This document shows, in pieces, positions 26,062 to 35,856 of a DNA stretch of 64,000 nt. The notes below the pieces were generated by a model. That model was not told where the DNA came from. It searched no databases and saw only the letters and a program-made list of their open reading frames with translations. This stretch comes from Butyrivibrio sp. AE3009 (GTDB lineage: Bacteria; Bacillota; Clostridia; Lachnospirales; Lachnospiraceae), in the NCBI RefSeq assembly GCF_000420845.1, contig NZ_ATVS01000006.1, positions 62,001 to 126,000 of the forward strand, written 5' to 3'. Every line of letters begins with the position of its first letter. Position 1 is the stretch's first letter. The position numbers and the translations under genes are program-made.

Positions 26062-27599
26062 TGCGAAACTCCGTATTTCTCACCGTACTGTGCTATCCAT
26101 TCAGGTCTTGGCATGGACCTGCAGCTGTTTTTGCCGTAAAAAAGCGCAGTCATATAATTATCGATATTCTTGGGATCCTCCACCACAGGCATGTGCATAA
26201 GAGGTCCCTGCTCATTGTTGATTCCGGGAACTATGACGTCCGTGACGCCTTCCTCCTCCATGAGTCTTCTCTGAAGCTCGATCTGGTCCTTGTAATCCGC
26301 AGCCTGTCCGCTGAGGTAATACTCAAGGCAGACATAATCCGTATATTCCTTAATCCCGTGACGCCCAAAATAAGCACACACAAGAATCGCTCCGATCATA
26401 ATCACATATCCTAAGATGTTGCCGGACTTCCCTGAGGGCTCAAGATTCAAAAGTGCAATAACAAAGCCCATAAGATATATAGCACAAGCCGTAATGCACA
26501 GGAAGAACACCCAGAAATTAAAGTTAAAATAACCTGAGGATACCACTCCTCCCGCATAGAGCCTTGGCGCATACATGGCAGCGTTGATCAAAAAAGCTGT
26601 CGCAATAAACAGTACCGGATGGAAAAATCGCTTTCTAAACATAGCCTTGTCCCTGCTCTTAAGTTCAAACAGCGCAGGAATAGCAGATATAGCAATGATC
26701 AGAACTCCCGCGATAACAAGCGTCTTTTGACAAATGAAACTCTCGTATGCATCAGTAACGGAAAAAGTAATGCTGGCCAGAATTGTAGCCACTGCGCCCC
26801 CTGTGGGCTCTGCGCCGTTACCGATATCCGTGGCGCTCCTTACTGCGTTGCCGGGCGCCGCAAAGCTAAGATACAGTCCTATTCCCTCAAGAATAAGAGG
26901 GATCACAAGAAGTGCATCCCTCCTTGCCGCCTCTCTCCTGATAACAGCCCTCTCCAGCCACAGTACGAATACAACAATGGGAAGAAGCAGCGCTGCCGGG
27001 TAAGTGGCGCCGCCCATAAGAGCAGCTATAACCGACAATCCGATCAGATCCCCTGTCTTACCTCTTTCCAGGAATCTGTCTCCCAGCACTACTCCGATAA
27101 GAGCCATACACATTGGCATCGCATAGTGAACCGAACCGACCCACCAGAAAATTGCTGATTTCTGTGAAGGAACCAGCTGGAAACTGAAAGTCAGAAAAAT
27201 AAGGGCAGCCTCAAGATAGTACAGGCCCCCAAGTCTCCATTTTTCCTTGATAAAATGATGAGCAAATATCGTATAGGCAATTATCTGCAATATCACGAAA
27301 ATAAAGGGCACAAGCACATATCCCCTGTCCGAGAACACCTCCGGGTGAAGGCAGAACACGAAGCAGTCAAACCAGGTTCCCTGCCAGGTCTTGTAGGTAT
27401 ATAAAGTGGTGCCTGCCGCAGCCTTCACAGCCGCAAGGACCGACCCTGTAGCCTTGTAAGCAAGGTGCGCTGCTGCCCCGTAGTTGTAATCATCTCCCGC
27501 TGCCGCATCATAAGGTGCCAGCATAAATACCGGGATAAGGCTTGCAACAAGGACCAGTGCCCAAAATATGCATTTAAGTTTAGCTGTGTCTTTTTTCAT
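26058..27599 (-). CDS. Multi-pass membrane protein, DUF6056-like
   Basis: The 513-residue product has about ten membrane segments. The first outside loop has AAAGDDYNYGAAA, an Asp-Asp motif seen in GT-C-like membrane proteins. FWWVGSVHYAMP and LSFAAPGNAVR are further motifs I associate with the DUF6056 family of surface polysaccharide loci. The short C-terminal tail is soluble. The stop overlaps the next gene by four bases. A lipid-linked sugar transferase or polymer-modifying role fits the fold and context, but no activity is established. Confidence 0.65.
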   Translation of the reverse strand: MKKDTAKLKCIFWALVLVASLIPVFMLAPYDAAAGDDYNYGAAAHLAYKATGSVLAAVKAAAGTTLYTYKTWQGTWFDCFVFCLHPEVFSDRGYVLVPFIFVILQIIAYTIFAHHFIKEKWRLGGLYYLEAALIFLTFSFQLVPSQKSAIFWWVGSVHYAMPMCMALIGVVLGDRFLERGKTGDLIGLSVIAALMGGATYPAALLLPIVVFVLWLERAVIRREAARRDALLVIPLILEGIGLYLSFAAPGNAVRSATDIGNGAEPTGGAVATILASITFSVTDAYESFICQKTLVIAGVLIIAISAIPALFELKSRDKAMFRKRFFHPVLFIATAFLINAAMYAPRLYAGGVVSSGYFNFNFWVFFLCITACAIYLMGFVIALLNLEPSGKSGNILGYVIMIGAILVCAYFGRHGIKEYTDYVCLEYYLSGQAADYKDQIELQRRLMEEEGVTDVIVPGINNEQGPLMHMPVVEDPKNIDNYMTALFYGKNSCRSMPRPEWIAQYGEKYGVSQ

Positions 27600-27613
27600 T
27601 GAATAATACCCTT

Positions 27614-28585
27614 TTACTTCTTCAGGTACAGGCCAATGAGCAGAAGCTTAATACCTCTCATGATCTCCCACTCCTTGGAGAAGCTCCTGATCCTCTTTCT
27701 TACTTCTTTTCCGGGAGCACCAAAGAGCTGTTCCCAACCGTATTTACGCAGGAACCCGGATTTAAGCCCGCTCTTTACGTCGATCCTTATCTGGTCATAT
27801 ACCTGGCTTAACATTCTGGAGGTCTGATAGTACTCCCCCTCTCTGCCAAGTCCGTTCTCCGTGGCCTGCTGCCTGATATTCGTTGTGGTGGTCACGAAGT
27901 TACCCATCTTCTCATCCCCGATGGAATGAACAACAGAGCCCGGCATCTGATAATAATCATAGAGCTTGTCAGCTACATAGCTGACCCTGCCTGAAAAAGA
28001 AATGAACCTGTACCACAGCAGCATATCAACGAAGGCCTTCTGATCCTCTGCGTAGCGAAGCCCCTGCTCCATCATGATGCTGCGTCTTACAAGCTTGTTC
28101 CAGGAAAAGCCCTCGATATTGTGCGTCAAAAGAAAGTCTCTCTGAGCGTCGGCGCTTGATACAGCCTTTCTGTCAAGGACAGGCGTAGTCCAGTCCAGCT
28201 CCTTTCCCTCTTCATCAACATATCTGAAGGAGCAACAGGCCATGTCCGATCCATCCTCGCAGATAGCCCCGTACATTTTATCAATAAAATCCGGATGCAT
28301 GTAATCATCGCAGTCCATGAAGGTGATGAACTCACCGGTCGCCTCAAGCAGCCCGCAGTTACGGGAATTGGCATGTCCCGTATTCTCCTTGTGAATCACC
28401 CTTACTCTATCATCCTTTTTGGCAAAATCATCCAGGATAGCCGGTGTACCGTCCGTTGAGCCATCGTCCATAAGGAGCACCTCCAGATTACGGTAGCTCT
28501 GGGCGAGAATGCTGCTAACGCAGCGGTCTATGTACTTTTCTGCGTTGTAGATAGGTACAACGATGCTTATCTTAGTATTTTCCAA
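27614..28585 (-). CDS. Glycosyltransferase family 2
   Basis: The 323-residue GT-A enzyme starts MENTKISIVVPIYNAEKYID. It has LLMDDGSTDGT for nucleotide binding, GHANSRNCGL, and the metal-binding ITFMDCDDYM. After the catalytic domain (about 1-215) comes a basic, partly amphipathic tail of about 100 residues that may hold the protein to the membrane. It is close in style to the GT2 at 33718-34686. The sugar is unknown. It lies between two multi-pass membrane proteins. Confidence 0.9.
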   Translation of the reverse strand: MENTKISIVVPIYNAEKYIDRCVSSILAQSYRNLEVLLMDDGSTDGTPAILDDFAKKDDRVRVIHKENTGHANSRNCGLLEATGEFITFMDCDDYMHPDFIDKMYGAICEDGSDMACCSFRYVDEEGKELDWTTPVLDRKAVSSADAQRDFLLTHNIEGFSWNKLVRRSIMMEQGLRYAEDQKAFVDMLLWYRFISFSGRVSYVADKLYDYYQMPGSVVHSIGDEKMGNFVTTTTNIRQQATENGLGREGEYYQTSRMLSQVYDQIRIDVKSGLKSGFLRKYGWEQLFGAPGKEVRKRIRSFSKEWEIMRGIKLLLIGLYLKK

Positions 28586-28631
28586 TGTTTAATACTCCAA
28601 ATTAATATCACTAACTTTATCTGCACAAACC

Positions 28632-30101
28632 TTAATAATTAATACCCAGTTCCGCATTTTTGCTCTTGTCATAAACCACAGTGGTTTTGATCTGCTTTTT
28701 AATAATACCATGTCTGAACAGCGTGTCGGAAATGGCATCTCCTACGTACTCAGGATAAGGCCAGGTATTGTTCCAGGCTTCGTTGTCCGTCACATGAAGC
28801 TCAAGTTCGGACATGCCTTTTTCGTCGGCTTCCTCAAACTGTGCCAGAATATCCTGTCCTGCAGCGTAGGTCTGCTCCCAGGCAAGACCAAATACGTTGT
28901 AATCTGCATAGGATTTACAGTAATTAAGGCTCTGGGCTCCAAGAATAAAAGTGAGCACCAGCAAAACCAAGCTTAATCGGCTCTCCTTCATGATATAGGC
29001 CAGCATTAACGCCACTGCGGTAAACGCCCAGAAAAAGGCAGATACAAGCACATCACTTCGCTTGATATAACCCTTCCCCGCAACTGCTGCCATAAGTATC
29101 AGGTAGATGGTTGTAAGAATCCCCGATGCTATGATAACCGGCATTGCATTCATCTTAAGCTTCTCTCTGACTGCTCTGATGATGGCTATAGCAATTATAA
29201 CTATGATGATAAGAGCTGCCATCTTGTTTACGGAGCCCATCTTTTTGACAAATCCAAGGATAGCTTCTGACAGCCCTGCCTTGCTCTCCTGCTGCTTAAC
29301 CGCGGCATTTCTCTGATCCATCGCCTGCACAATAAGAGCAACAAACCACAGACCAAGTCCCGATACATAGAACCAGGTGTTGGACATAAACTTCTTAAGC
29401 TCAGTATTGTTAAATTTCTTAGGTAAAAAAGTGATCAGCTTAACGCCACAGAAGGTGGCAAAAATAATGTTGTGAAACATACTCGAGAACACAGACAGAT
29501 ACATTGCAAGTACCAAAGCCGCTGCCCCTGCCGCTCCAACTCTCTTCTGCAGAATATCCGCAGAAATACTGGTTCCGTCCCACTCTTTTTCCATAAGAAA
29601 CAGAACAAGACCGGCATTTAACAGCGCCGGCAGAATATAGTTAAATACACAGTTGGGATCCTGGGCATAGAAAAGATGCTCATTCCCTGTCCAGTCGTTT
29701 TTGAATATCAGAAAATGCAGAAACAAAAAAATCAGAGTTATGGCCCTGCTACTCCACTCCTCCTTATTAACTCGTCTGATAACTCGCTCCAGAAGCATTA
29801 CATAAACAAGGATCGCACCTGATACAACAAATGCATAGATAAAGGCCATTGACTTAAGATAATCCTTCAAAAATGGATAAACCACATATGCCCCGATCTC
29901 AGAGACAAAGGCAAAAAAGGTCTCGGGAAATACCTTTATTCCATTAAAGCTTCCCGGAATCGGAAGGGGCCTTCTCCAGTAGCTCACATAGGTCCAATCG
30001 TCTGCATTAAACAAAATCATGGGATGGGCTATGTAAAAAAATGAAAAGAGCCCTATAAAAATACATAAGTAAAAAGCTATGTTCAAAGCCTTGTTTTTCA
30101 T
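28632..30101 (-). CDS. Multi-pass membrane protein, GT-C-like (paralogue of 57620-59077)
   Basis: The 489-residue product has about ten hydrophobic segments. The first outside loop has FNADDWTYVSYW, an Asp-Asp-Trp motif matched by DVDDWVFLG in the protein at 57620-59077. The tails also agree (DAISDTLFRHGIIK against NTISHTLYVQGVID). The two are therefore diverged paralogues at opposite ends of the locus. The DD loop and topology suggest a GT-C type transferase or polymer-handling protein. Its ATG overlaps the upstream GT4 stop as ATGA, so translation is coupled. Confidence 0.65.
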   Translation of the reverse strand: MKNKALNIAFYLCIFIGLFSFFYIAHPMILFNADDWTYVSYWRRPLPIPGSFNGIKVFPETFFAFVSEIGAYVVYPFLKDYLKSMAFIYAFVVSGAILVYVMLLERVIRRVNKEEWSSRAITLIFLFLHFLIFKNDWTGNEHLFYAQDPNCVFNYILPALLNAGLVLFLMEKEWDGTSISADILQKRVGAAGAAALVLAMYLSVFSSMFHNIIFATFCGVKLITFLPKKFNNTELKKFMSNTWFYVSGLGLWFVALIVQAMDQRNAAVKQQESKAGLSEAILGFVKKMGSVNKMAALIIIVIIAIAIIRAVREKLKMNAMPVIIASGILTTIYLILMAAVAGKGYIKRSDVLVSAFFWAFTAVALMLAYIMKESRLSLVLLVLTFILGAQSLNYCKSYADYNVFGLAWEQTYAAGQDILAQFEEADEKGMSELELHVTDNEAWNNTWPYPEYVGDAISDTLFRHGIIKKQIKTTVVYDKSKNAELGINY

Positions 30102-31186
30102 ACAATACTCTCCAGTCCCTCAATGGATTTCTCAATGGTAAAATCTGCTGCGCGGCGTCTCGAAGCCTTGATAAATTCTGCAGCATCGCTTCCCCCTGTA
30201 ATTGCGATGGCCTTATTAAGAGCCTCTGCGAGAGCCTTGGGACTTCCCGCCTCAAATAACAGACCATCCTGTCCGTCCGTTATGATCTCCGGAATTCCGC
30301 CCACGTCTGAAGCCACGCAGATAAGCCCCTGAGACATCGCCTCTATAATGGATATGCCAAAGGCCTCCTGCCATATCGGAGGATAGACGAAGATCTTCGC
30401 CTTATCATAAAAAGGTGCCTTATTAAGCTGAACGCCGTAGAAAGTCACGATGTCCTTAAGACCAAGTGCCTTCGCTTTTTGCTCCAATTCTACCCTTGCG
30501 GGGCCATCTCCCAGTATATCAAGATGAATATGGCACAGCTTCTCATCATTAACGAGAATTCCCAGCGCATCTACGAGTACATCCACGCCCTTAACATCGA
30601 CAAGTCGTCCGATATAGAGAAGATTAGCATTGTCATGCTCCTTTGAGCGCGCTTCATCTTCTATTGCTTTTATTCCGTTATATACAACTTTCACCTTATC
30701 CGGCGAAAGCTTAAATTCTTCAACGTAGCTTTTTTTAGTAAACTCAGAAACTGCAATTAGTGCATCGGACGATCGTAAAACTTTGGTCAGAAGCATGTAA
30801 TGCAACTTGTCCTTGAGCTTATTTCCTGTATAAAAAAATCTGTCCTCAAATGAGCAATGAAGGTATTTAAAATATTTGGGGGCTTTTACAGTTTTATGCA
30901 ACAGATAATAGAACAAGTAGGTTCCTACTCCCTCATGATGCACTATCACTGCATCATAGCCATTTTTCCTCGCCAGCGCCTTGAGCCGTCCCAGCTTATT
31001 TAAAAAAGAGCCTTCCGTTATGTCATAAACCTGAAGTCCTTCACCTCTCATCCTGTCAGCAATTTCGCCCATGCCAAAAAGAAAGCAGAATTCATGCCTC
31101 TCTTTACCAAGTAGCCCAATCTGCTCACATAATATCTCTATTCCGCCGGCCCCTCCGCCGGCTAGAAGGTGAAGTACTTTTTTCAT
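30098..31186 (-). CDS. Glycosyltransferase family 4
   Basis: The 362-residue GT-B enzyme starts MKKVLHLLAGGGAGGIEIL. The C-terminal half has LLYIGRLVDVKGVDVLVDAL and LDILGDGPARVELE. The donor-site glutamates are in EAFGISIIEAMSQGLICVASDVGGIPE. It has no signal or membrane segment, so it works at the inner membrane face. The ribosome site is weak, suggesting coupling to the acyltransferase gene 12 bases upstream. Sugar specificity cannot be read from the sequence. Confidence 0.9.
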   Translation of the reverse strand: MKKVLHLLAGGGAGGIEILCEQIGLLGKERHEFCFLFGMGEIADRMRGEGLQVYDITEGSFLNKLGRLKALARKNGYDAVIVHHEGVGTYLFYYLLHKTVKAPKYFKYLHCSFEDRFFYTGNKLKDKLHYMLLTKVLRSSDALIAVSEFTKKSYVEEFKLSPDKVKVVYNGIKAIEDEARSKEHDNANLLYIGRLVDVKGVDVLVDALGILVNDEKLCHIHLDILGDGPARVELEQKAKALGLKDIVTFYGVQLNKAPFYDKAKIFVYPPIWQEAFGISIIEAMSQGLICVASDVGGIPEIITDGQDGLLFEAGSPKALAEALNKAIAITGGSDAAEFIKASRRRAADFTIEKSIEGLESIV

Positions 31187-31198
31187 AGACGTAAATAA

Positions 31199-31774
31199 TT
31201 ATTTATCCTTATCTCTGCAAACACATTCCGAAGGCTTGGCATAGACCGTGCTGTTATCCGGAACGTCATAGTTTACAAAAGTATTTGCTCCAATCCATAC
31301 GTGATCTCCGATGGTTATATTGCCAACTACCACCGCATTAGGGTATATTACAACATCACTTCCGATAGTTGGTCTCCCATCATTGGAGTCAGCCCCAATC
31401 GTAACTCCCTGCAATACCGAAACTCTCTCTCCGATACTCTCTGCATTGATTACACAGTATCTATGCGGTAGCCATAAGCCGCCCCCAATTTTTCCACTCC
31501 TGGAGTGAATTTCAACAGTCTTCTGAGTGGGATACAGTTTAAAAAGGGCTTTGCTTGCGAGCTTAAATAACGCCCCATTTGACTTCTCACTGCTTATGCG
31601 ATACTCAAATATATTTCTGTACTGTGGAAAAGCCCTGATTCTGTCCTCAAGAAATTCCAACGAAAACTCTCTTTGGGACTTATGAACAGTATCCATTTCG
31701 ATGAGTTTCTTAACTTCATCGCTGCTTTTATTGTATAAAAGCTTAATAGCGCAGCGAGCAATCATCTTCTTCAT
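31199..31774 (-). CDS. Hexapeptide-repeat acyltransferase, CysE-like
   Basis: The 191-residue product has a helical N-terminal part (about 1-95). A left-handed beta-helix of hexapeptide repeats follows (about 95-185: GGGLWLPHRYCVIN, IGERVSVLQGVTIGAD, IGSDVVIYPNAVVVGN, IGDHVWIGANTFV). It resembles serine acetyltransferase (CysE). In this setting, between GT8 and GT4 genes, O- or N-acetylation of a polysaccharide sugar is more likely than cysteine synthesis. Five bases separate it from the upstream GT8 gene, whose last codons supply the G-rich ribosome site. Confidence 0.85.
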   Translation of the reverse strand: MKKMIARCAIKLLYNKSSDEVKKLIEMDTVHKSQREFSLEFLEDRIRAFPQYRNIFEYRISSEKSNGALFKLASKALFKLYPTQKTVEIHSRSGKIGGGLWLPHRYCVINAESIGERVSVLQGVTIGADSNDGRPTIGSDVVIYPNAVVVGNITIGDHVWIGANTFVNYDVPDNSTVYAKPSECVCRDKDK

Positions 31775-31779
31775 TTAAT

Positions 31780-32766
31780 TTACCCCCAATTATTAGAAGC
31801 CCATTTTTTCTTGCGAAATTCCAATCCTCTGACAGTATAGTAGACGCTTCTAAGAGGTCTCTTGATATAACGCTCCAAAACGCCGCTCATTCCTTCTTTC
31901 CTCATAAGCTTGGCAAACCTGGCTCCTTTACCGGTCCTCTTAAGCGGAACGTCCTTGTAAGGAGACTTAAGGTAATACTTATACCACTCTTCTCCCGCGT
32001 AGATATCATAGCTCTTCCAGGGCTTCTCCCCGGTTATGTAATGGATAACCGCTGCATCCTTAACGGCATCCTTCCAGCTTCTGTAGTTAGTTCCAAAAAA
32101 CTCATTGAACTCAGCCATTGTGTAATACTGCGGTATCTGCTCAGCAATGTATCTGAAGGGCATACAGTTATATCTGGGCGGAAGGAATTTGATCATTCCC
32201 TTGCACACCTCGTTAAAGGTCTGCTGATCCATTGACGCACGGTTCCCGAGAGCTCTTCTATGCTGAATCAGTCTCTCGCTCATATTCTCTTCTCTCATGA
32301 GCTTTGCATTGAACAGGATAAAACCGCTGTTTATCCTCTCAGCCTTATCGATAACACATTCAGTGTGAAGAACTGCGGCAAAATAATACTCTGTCACATC
32401 TGTTTCAGAATACAATTTCCACAGGTCTTCACGTATCACCATATCGGAATCAATATATAAGACCTTATCATATTCGGAAAGTAAATCGCAGATTTCGAAC
32501 TTTAGAAGTCCCGCTGAAGAAATATTGGCCAGCTGCATGATATCACTGAATCTGTCCAAAGATCGTTTTAGACAGGTCACACTGCAGTTTCCGTACTTCT
32601 CAAAGGGCTTGAAGGCTGCTTCCGCCTCCTTATCAAGATCACCTCCAAGAATATAGATATCAAGATAGGTATCACTATTCCTGTTCTCCAAAAGAGACGT
32701 TATTGTCACGGAAGTAGGCATTATGAAATTTTTATCGCACACAAGTACAACAGGTAACTTATTCAT
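31780..32766 (-). CDS. Glycosyltransferase family 8
   Basis: The 328-residue GT-A retaining transferase starts NKLPVVLVCDKNFIMPTSVTITSLL. It has VLYIDSDMVI (the DxD metal site), NSGFILFNAKLM, MDQQTFNEV and VIHYITGEKPWK, the C-terminal GT8 signature. It usually transfers glucose or galactose from the UDP-sugar. The gene next to it (32771-33721) is a close paralogue, so this is a tandem duplication. A basic C-terminal tail follows the catalytic domain. Confidence 0.92.
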   Translation of the reverse strand: MNKLPVVLVCDKNFIMPTSVTITSLLENRNSDTYLDIYILGGDLDKEAEAAFKPFEKYGNCSVTCLKRSLDRFSDIMQLANISSAGLLKFEICDLLSEYDKVLYIDSDMVIREDLWKLYSETDVTEYYFAAVLHTECVIDKAERINSGFILFNAKLMREENMSERLIQHRRALGNRASMDQQTFNEVCKGMIKFLPPRYNCMPFRYIAEQIPQYYTMAEFNEFFGTNYRSWKDAVKDAAVIHYITGEKPWKSYDIYAGEEWYKYYLKSPYKDVPLKRTGKGARFAKLMRKEGMSGVLERYIKRPLRSVYYTVRGLEFRKKKWASNNWG

Positions 32767-32770
32767 CTAT

Positions 32771-33721
32771 TTATTCCCATTTCCCGGTTTTCTTGTTTCT
32801 TCTCTCTTTTCGCTCCTTAAGAATAGCAAATACTCCGCTGATTCCCTTTTTTCTTACGATATTAACTAATTTATCCCATCTGTAGCCCCAGATGCCTCTT
32901 AGTTTGAAGGGGACATTCTTGTATGGAGACAGCTTGTAATACTCATACCACTCCTTTGCCCAGGGTCTGAAGGTATACTTCCAGGGCTTATCTCCGGTGG
33001 CATAGTGAATAATAACGGCCTTGTTGATCACGTCCTGTGGTCCCTTGTAATCAGAACCATATACTTCATTCAGGCGCTCTATCCTGCCTGTTGCCAGCTC
33101 TATTACCTTGGGAGGCACGCAGTTATATTTTATATCCTGATACAGATAGTCCTTGCCGGTTACAATGTTATAGGTCTGCTGGTCCATGGATCCTCGGTCT
33201 CCAAGGCTCCTTCTTACTTCTCTCATCTTGAGATTGAGCTTCTCATCACGGATTCTCTTGGCATTAAACAGCATGATACCGGCATTGACATTGCCGGTCT
33301 CCTCATCCATATTTAAGATTTCCTTCACACCTGCTGCGTAGTGATCTCCCAGCTCCACATTATAGAGATCACTAAGATCGCCTCTTACGATAATATCTCC
33401 ATCAAGATACAGCAGCTTATCATAGTTCGGCACCAGTTCGCTAACATCAAACTTAAGAAGACAGGCAATTGAAATATGGGCCAGTTGCTTAATATCCCTG
33501 TATTCATCAAGGGATGCTCTAACGAGATTGATCGGTGATCCAAAGCTCTTGAGCTCATTGATCTTCTCATAAGAACTCTCCGAGCATTCAGCCATTATGA
33601 TGTACACATCATATTCCGTCTCCGGAGCCTTGTTTACAAGAAGAGATGTAATTGCCACACAGGTTGGCATTATAAAATTATCGTCACTAATAAATACTAC
33701 AGGTATCATACTATCCTTCAT
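32771..33721 (-). CDS. Glycosyltransferase family 8 (tandem paralogue)
   Basis: The 316-residue protein matches its neighbour along the whole length: VVFISDDNFIMPTCVAITSLL, LLYLDGDIIV with the DxD site, NAGIMLFNAKRI, MDQQTYNIV and IIHYATGDKPWK. It has a Lys/Arg-rich tail. The ATG at 33721 overlaps the GT2 stop by four bases. A second ATG four codons later (33709) has AAGGA four bases upstream and could be the true start. UDP-hexose is the likely donor. Confidence 0.9.
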   Translation of the reverse strand: MKDSMIPVVFISDDNFIMPTCVAITSLLVNKAPETEYDVYIIMAECSESSYEKINELKSFGSPINLVRASLDEYRDIKQLAHISIACLLKFDVSELVPNYDKLLYLDGDIIVRGDLSDLYNVELGDHYAAGVKEILNMDEETGNVNAGIMLFNAKRIRDEKLNLKMREVRRSLGDRGSMDQQTYNIVTGKDYLYQDIKYNCVPPKVIELATGRIERLNEVYGSDYKGPQDVINKAVIIHYATGDKPWKYTFRPWAKEWYEYYKLSPYKNVPFKLRGIWGYRWDKLVNIVRKKGISGVFAILKERKERRNKKTGKWE

Positions 33722-34686
33722 TTCCTACGCTTTACCCAGGGCATATAGATGTCCAGCCACAGGGACAGCTTCTTTTTGCTACTGACGGTTGGCGTTCTCT
33801 TAACTTCCCGGAAGTTTTCCGTCAGCTCTTTTTTTATCTCATCAATATATTTGTCTTTGTCATCAATATCGCAGTTTCTCAGTTTCCCAAGACAGTCTGC
33901 CTGGGCCTGGCAAAGAGACAGAAGTGCGTATCCTTGAAGCTCCTTCTCTCCCAGCTCCTCGAAGAACTCATAGCGCTTACGTCTTGCATCCAGTACGTCA
34001 AGCCTCTTAAGCGAAAATCCGCTGTGGGTTATACTTCCTTCCCTCTTGGAGCGGTAATAATATACTATCCTATCAGACAGGGCGATCCTCCCGGCCTTCC
34101 AGAACAGGCGGTACACCATGTACTCATCCTCGTGAATCCTGCCCTCAGGAAACTCCAGATCATCGAAAAGACTCCTGTGAAACAGCTTGGTCATCACAAT
34201 GCCCCAGCCCTTACGGTACTCACTCATAAGTATCCGGCACATCTCTGCGGAAGATAACACCTTGCATCCATCGGAATCGGTAAATTCCTTGATGTCTTCC
34301 TCTTTGAAAAAATTGTTGGAACGGCCCTGCGCCAATAGAACCTTATTATCAACAGCGCATTTATACAGGGTCTCAACATAATCCTTCGCGATCATATCAT
34401 CGGAATCAATGAACGCCAGGTATTCACCCTTGGCTTCACGTATTCCTGCATTTCTTGCGCCGGACAAGCCCCTGTTCTTCTGATGAATAACCTTTATTCT
34501 GTCATCACTATCAGCCCATTCGTCGCATTTTTCACCTGTTCGGTCTGTAGCTCCATCATCAACAAGGATTATTTCCAGCTTCTCATAGGTCTGGCCGCAG
34601 ATACTCTCCACGCAGGCATCTATATATTTTTCAACATTATATGACGGAACAATAATCGATATAAGTTCCTGTTGTTTTTCCGACAT
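33718..34686 (-). CDS. Glycosyltransferase family 2
   Basis: The GT-A enzyme of 322 residues has ISIIVPSYNVEKYIDACVES, ILVDDGATDRTGEKCDEWA, NRGLSGARNAGI and LAFIDSDDMIAKDYVE, all typical of GT2. A basic C-terminal tail (ending WVKRRK) may bind the membrane. The start is uncertain. A GTG at 34704 would overlap the upstream stop as GTGA, while the ATG at 34686 begins MSEKQQELISIIVP and has a weak GTGAG site; the ATG is chosen. Acceptor and sugar are unknown. Confidence 0.88.
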   Translation of the reverse strand: MSEKQQELISIIVPSYNVEKYIDACVESICGQTYEKLEIILVDDGATDRTGEKCDEWADSDDRIKVIHQKNRGLSGARNAGIREAKGEYLAFIDSDDMIAKDYVETLYKCAVDNKVLLAQGRSNNFFKEEDIKEFTDSDGCKVLSSAEMCRILMSEYRKGWGIVMTKLFHRSLFDDLEFPEGRIHEDEYMVYRLFWKAGRIALSDRIVYYYRSKREGSITHSGFSLKRLDVLDARRKRYEFFEELGEKELQGYALLSLCQAQADCLGKLRNCDIDDKDKYIDEIKKELTENFREVKRTPTVSSKKKLSLWLDIYMPWVKRRK

Positions 34687-34700
34687 ATTATCACTCACAA

Positions 34701-35855
34701 TCACTTTAATATCTTAACCTTAACAAACTTCTTGATCCATTTAAGCACATAAACCAAATAATGGCGGCAGAAATCCACTGCAGAAGCAGAGCCTGTTCCT
34801 ATGCCGTTTTCAGCTGCATATTTCTTGAAATACCTGCTGATACACAAAAGTCGCGGTTCTACCAGAAATCCGTTCTTCCTGATTAGTGGCAGATTTCCTG
34901 CAGTCGAATAAACATAGTCTGCTGATATATTTTTCATCTCGTTAATCTGAAACTGAAAAACTATCGGCACAATACTCCTGAGGAATACAATCTGCTTGGT
35001 CCTTTCCGATGCAAACACCGAATTATGAGAAATTGTGCCCTCCACGGCAGCAAAAACTTCACTGGAATTGACATAATATATCTGTTCAGCCGCTGACAGG
35101 GTTTCCGGATAAAAGATCTCAAATCCGTTGTCCTTCATCACTTTTTCTATACTGATCTCACCAATTTCCGCACTGCCTATCCTGGTTCTGGAAAAATAAA
35201 CCTTGGAAAAGGCTTGTTTACCTGAGCACCTAAACCTTGCTTCCTGCACAGCACGGTCTATCATCGCGTTATATTTGTCCGTATAGTACTTCCCGGGATA
35301 AAAAGCCGGCTCCGGCACATATACTTTTTTAAACCGAGTAGGCTTATCGACATAAATTATCCTGTCCTTCGATATGCCAAGGAGTTCAATAAGCTCAAGA
35401 TAATTGCCGTATAATTCCTTATCTTTCCTGATGAAAACCACAGGAAGCTCGTTTTCAAGTGCATACCACAACCTGGTGATTATATCCACCAGAAAATGTC
35501 CCCACTGGGGCCAGAACAGTCCGATGTATATTACTTCCCTATCATTTTCGATCACTTCAGAGGCTTCAATATCATATCTTCCACCGAATCTTTTTCTGCA
35601 GAGATTGGAAACGGTGACACATTTGCCGGCATCCATCAGTGAATAGTCGATGAACCGGTCTTCGCTGTCAATTACTCCGCCAAGACCATAGGTAGCCTTG
35701 TCAAGTCCGTGATTGACGGTATCTTTCTGCGGTGTAAGAACAGTAGCGTTTTCTACCGCAGCTACTTGAAGCGGCTCACTTCTCTTGTAACTTACATCCG
35801 ACAGTCTCTTGTATTCACTTTTAAGCCCTTTTGGCATGTAAAATCTACTCAACAT
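34701..35855 (-). CDS. Glycosyltransferase family 61 (DUF563)
   Basis: The 384-residue product has VIYIGLFWPQWGHFLVDIITRLW (about 148-170), the conserved His-containing segment of DUF563/GT61 proteins. Later come KVYFSRTRIGSAEIGE and SSEVFAAVEGTISHNSVFA, the C-terminal GT61 motif with an invariant Glu-Gly and His. Bacterial members occur in capsule and exopolysaccharide loci. Bacterial donor use is poorly known; plant members use UDP-xylose, UDP-arabinose or UDP-GlcNAc. The ATG is one base from the upstream stop. Confidence 0.82.
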   Translation of the reverse strand: MLSRFYMPKGLKSEYKRLSDVSYKRSEPLQVAAVENATVLTPQKDTVNHGLDKATYGLGGVIDSEDRFIDYSLMDAGKCVTVSNLCRKRFGGRYDIEASEVIENDREVIYIGLFWPQWGHFLVDIITRLWYALENELPVVFIRKDKELYGNYLELIELLGISKDRIIYVDKPTRFKKVYVPEPAFYPGKYYTDKYNAMIDRAVQEARFRCSGKQAFSKVYFSRTRIGSAEIGEISIEKVMKDNGFEIFYPETLSAAEQIYYVNSSEVFAAVEGTISHNSVFASERTKQIVFLRSIVPIVFQFQINEMKNISADYVYSTAGNLPLIRKNGFLVEPRLLCISRYFKKYAAENGIGTGSASAVDFCRHYLVYVLKWIKKFVKVKILK

Positions 35856-35856
35856 A

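Noticed and set aside
31199-31774. Serine acetyltransferase (cysE) for cysteine synthesis
   Set aside because: The fold is shared, but it sits between glycosyltransferase genes with no cysK nearby. A sugar acyltransferase is more likely.
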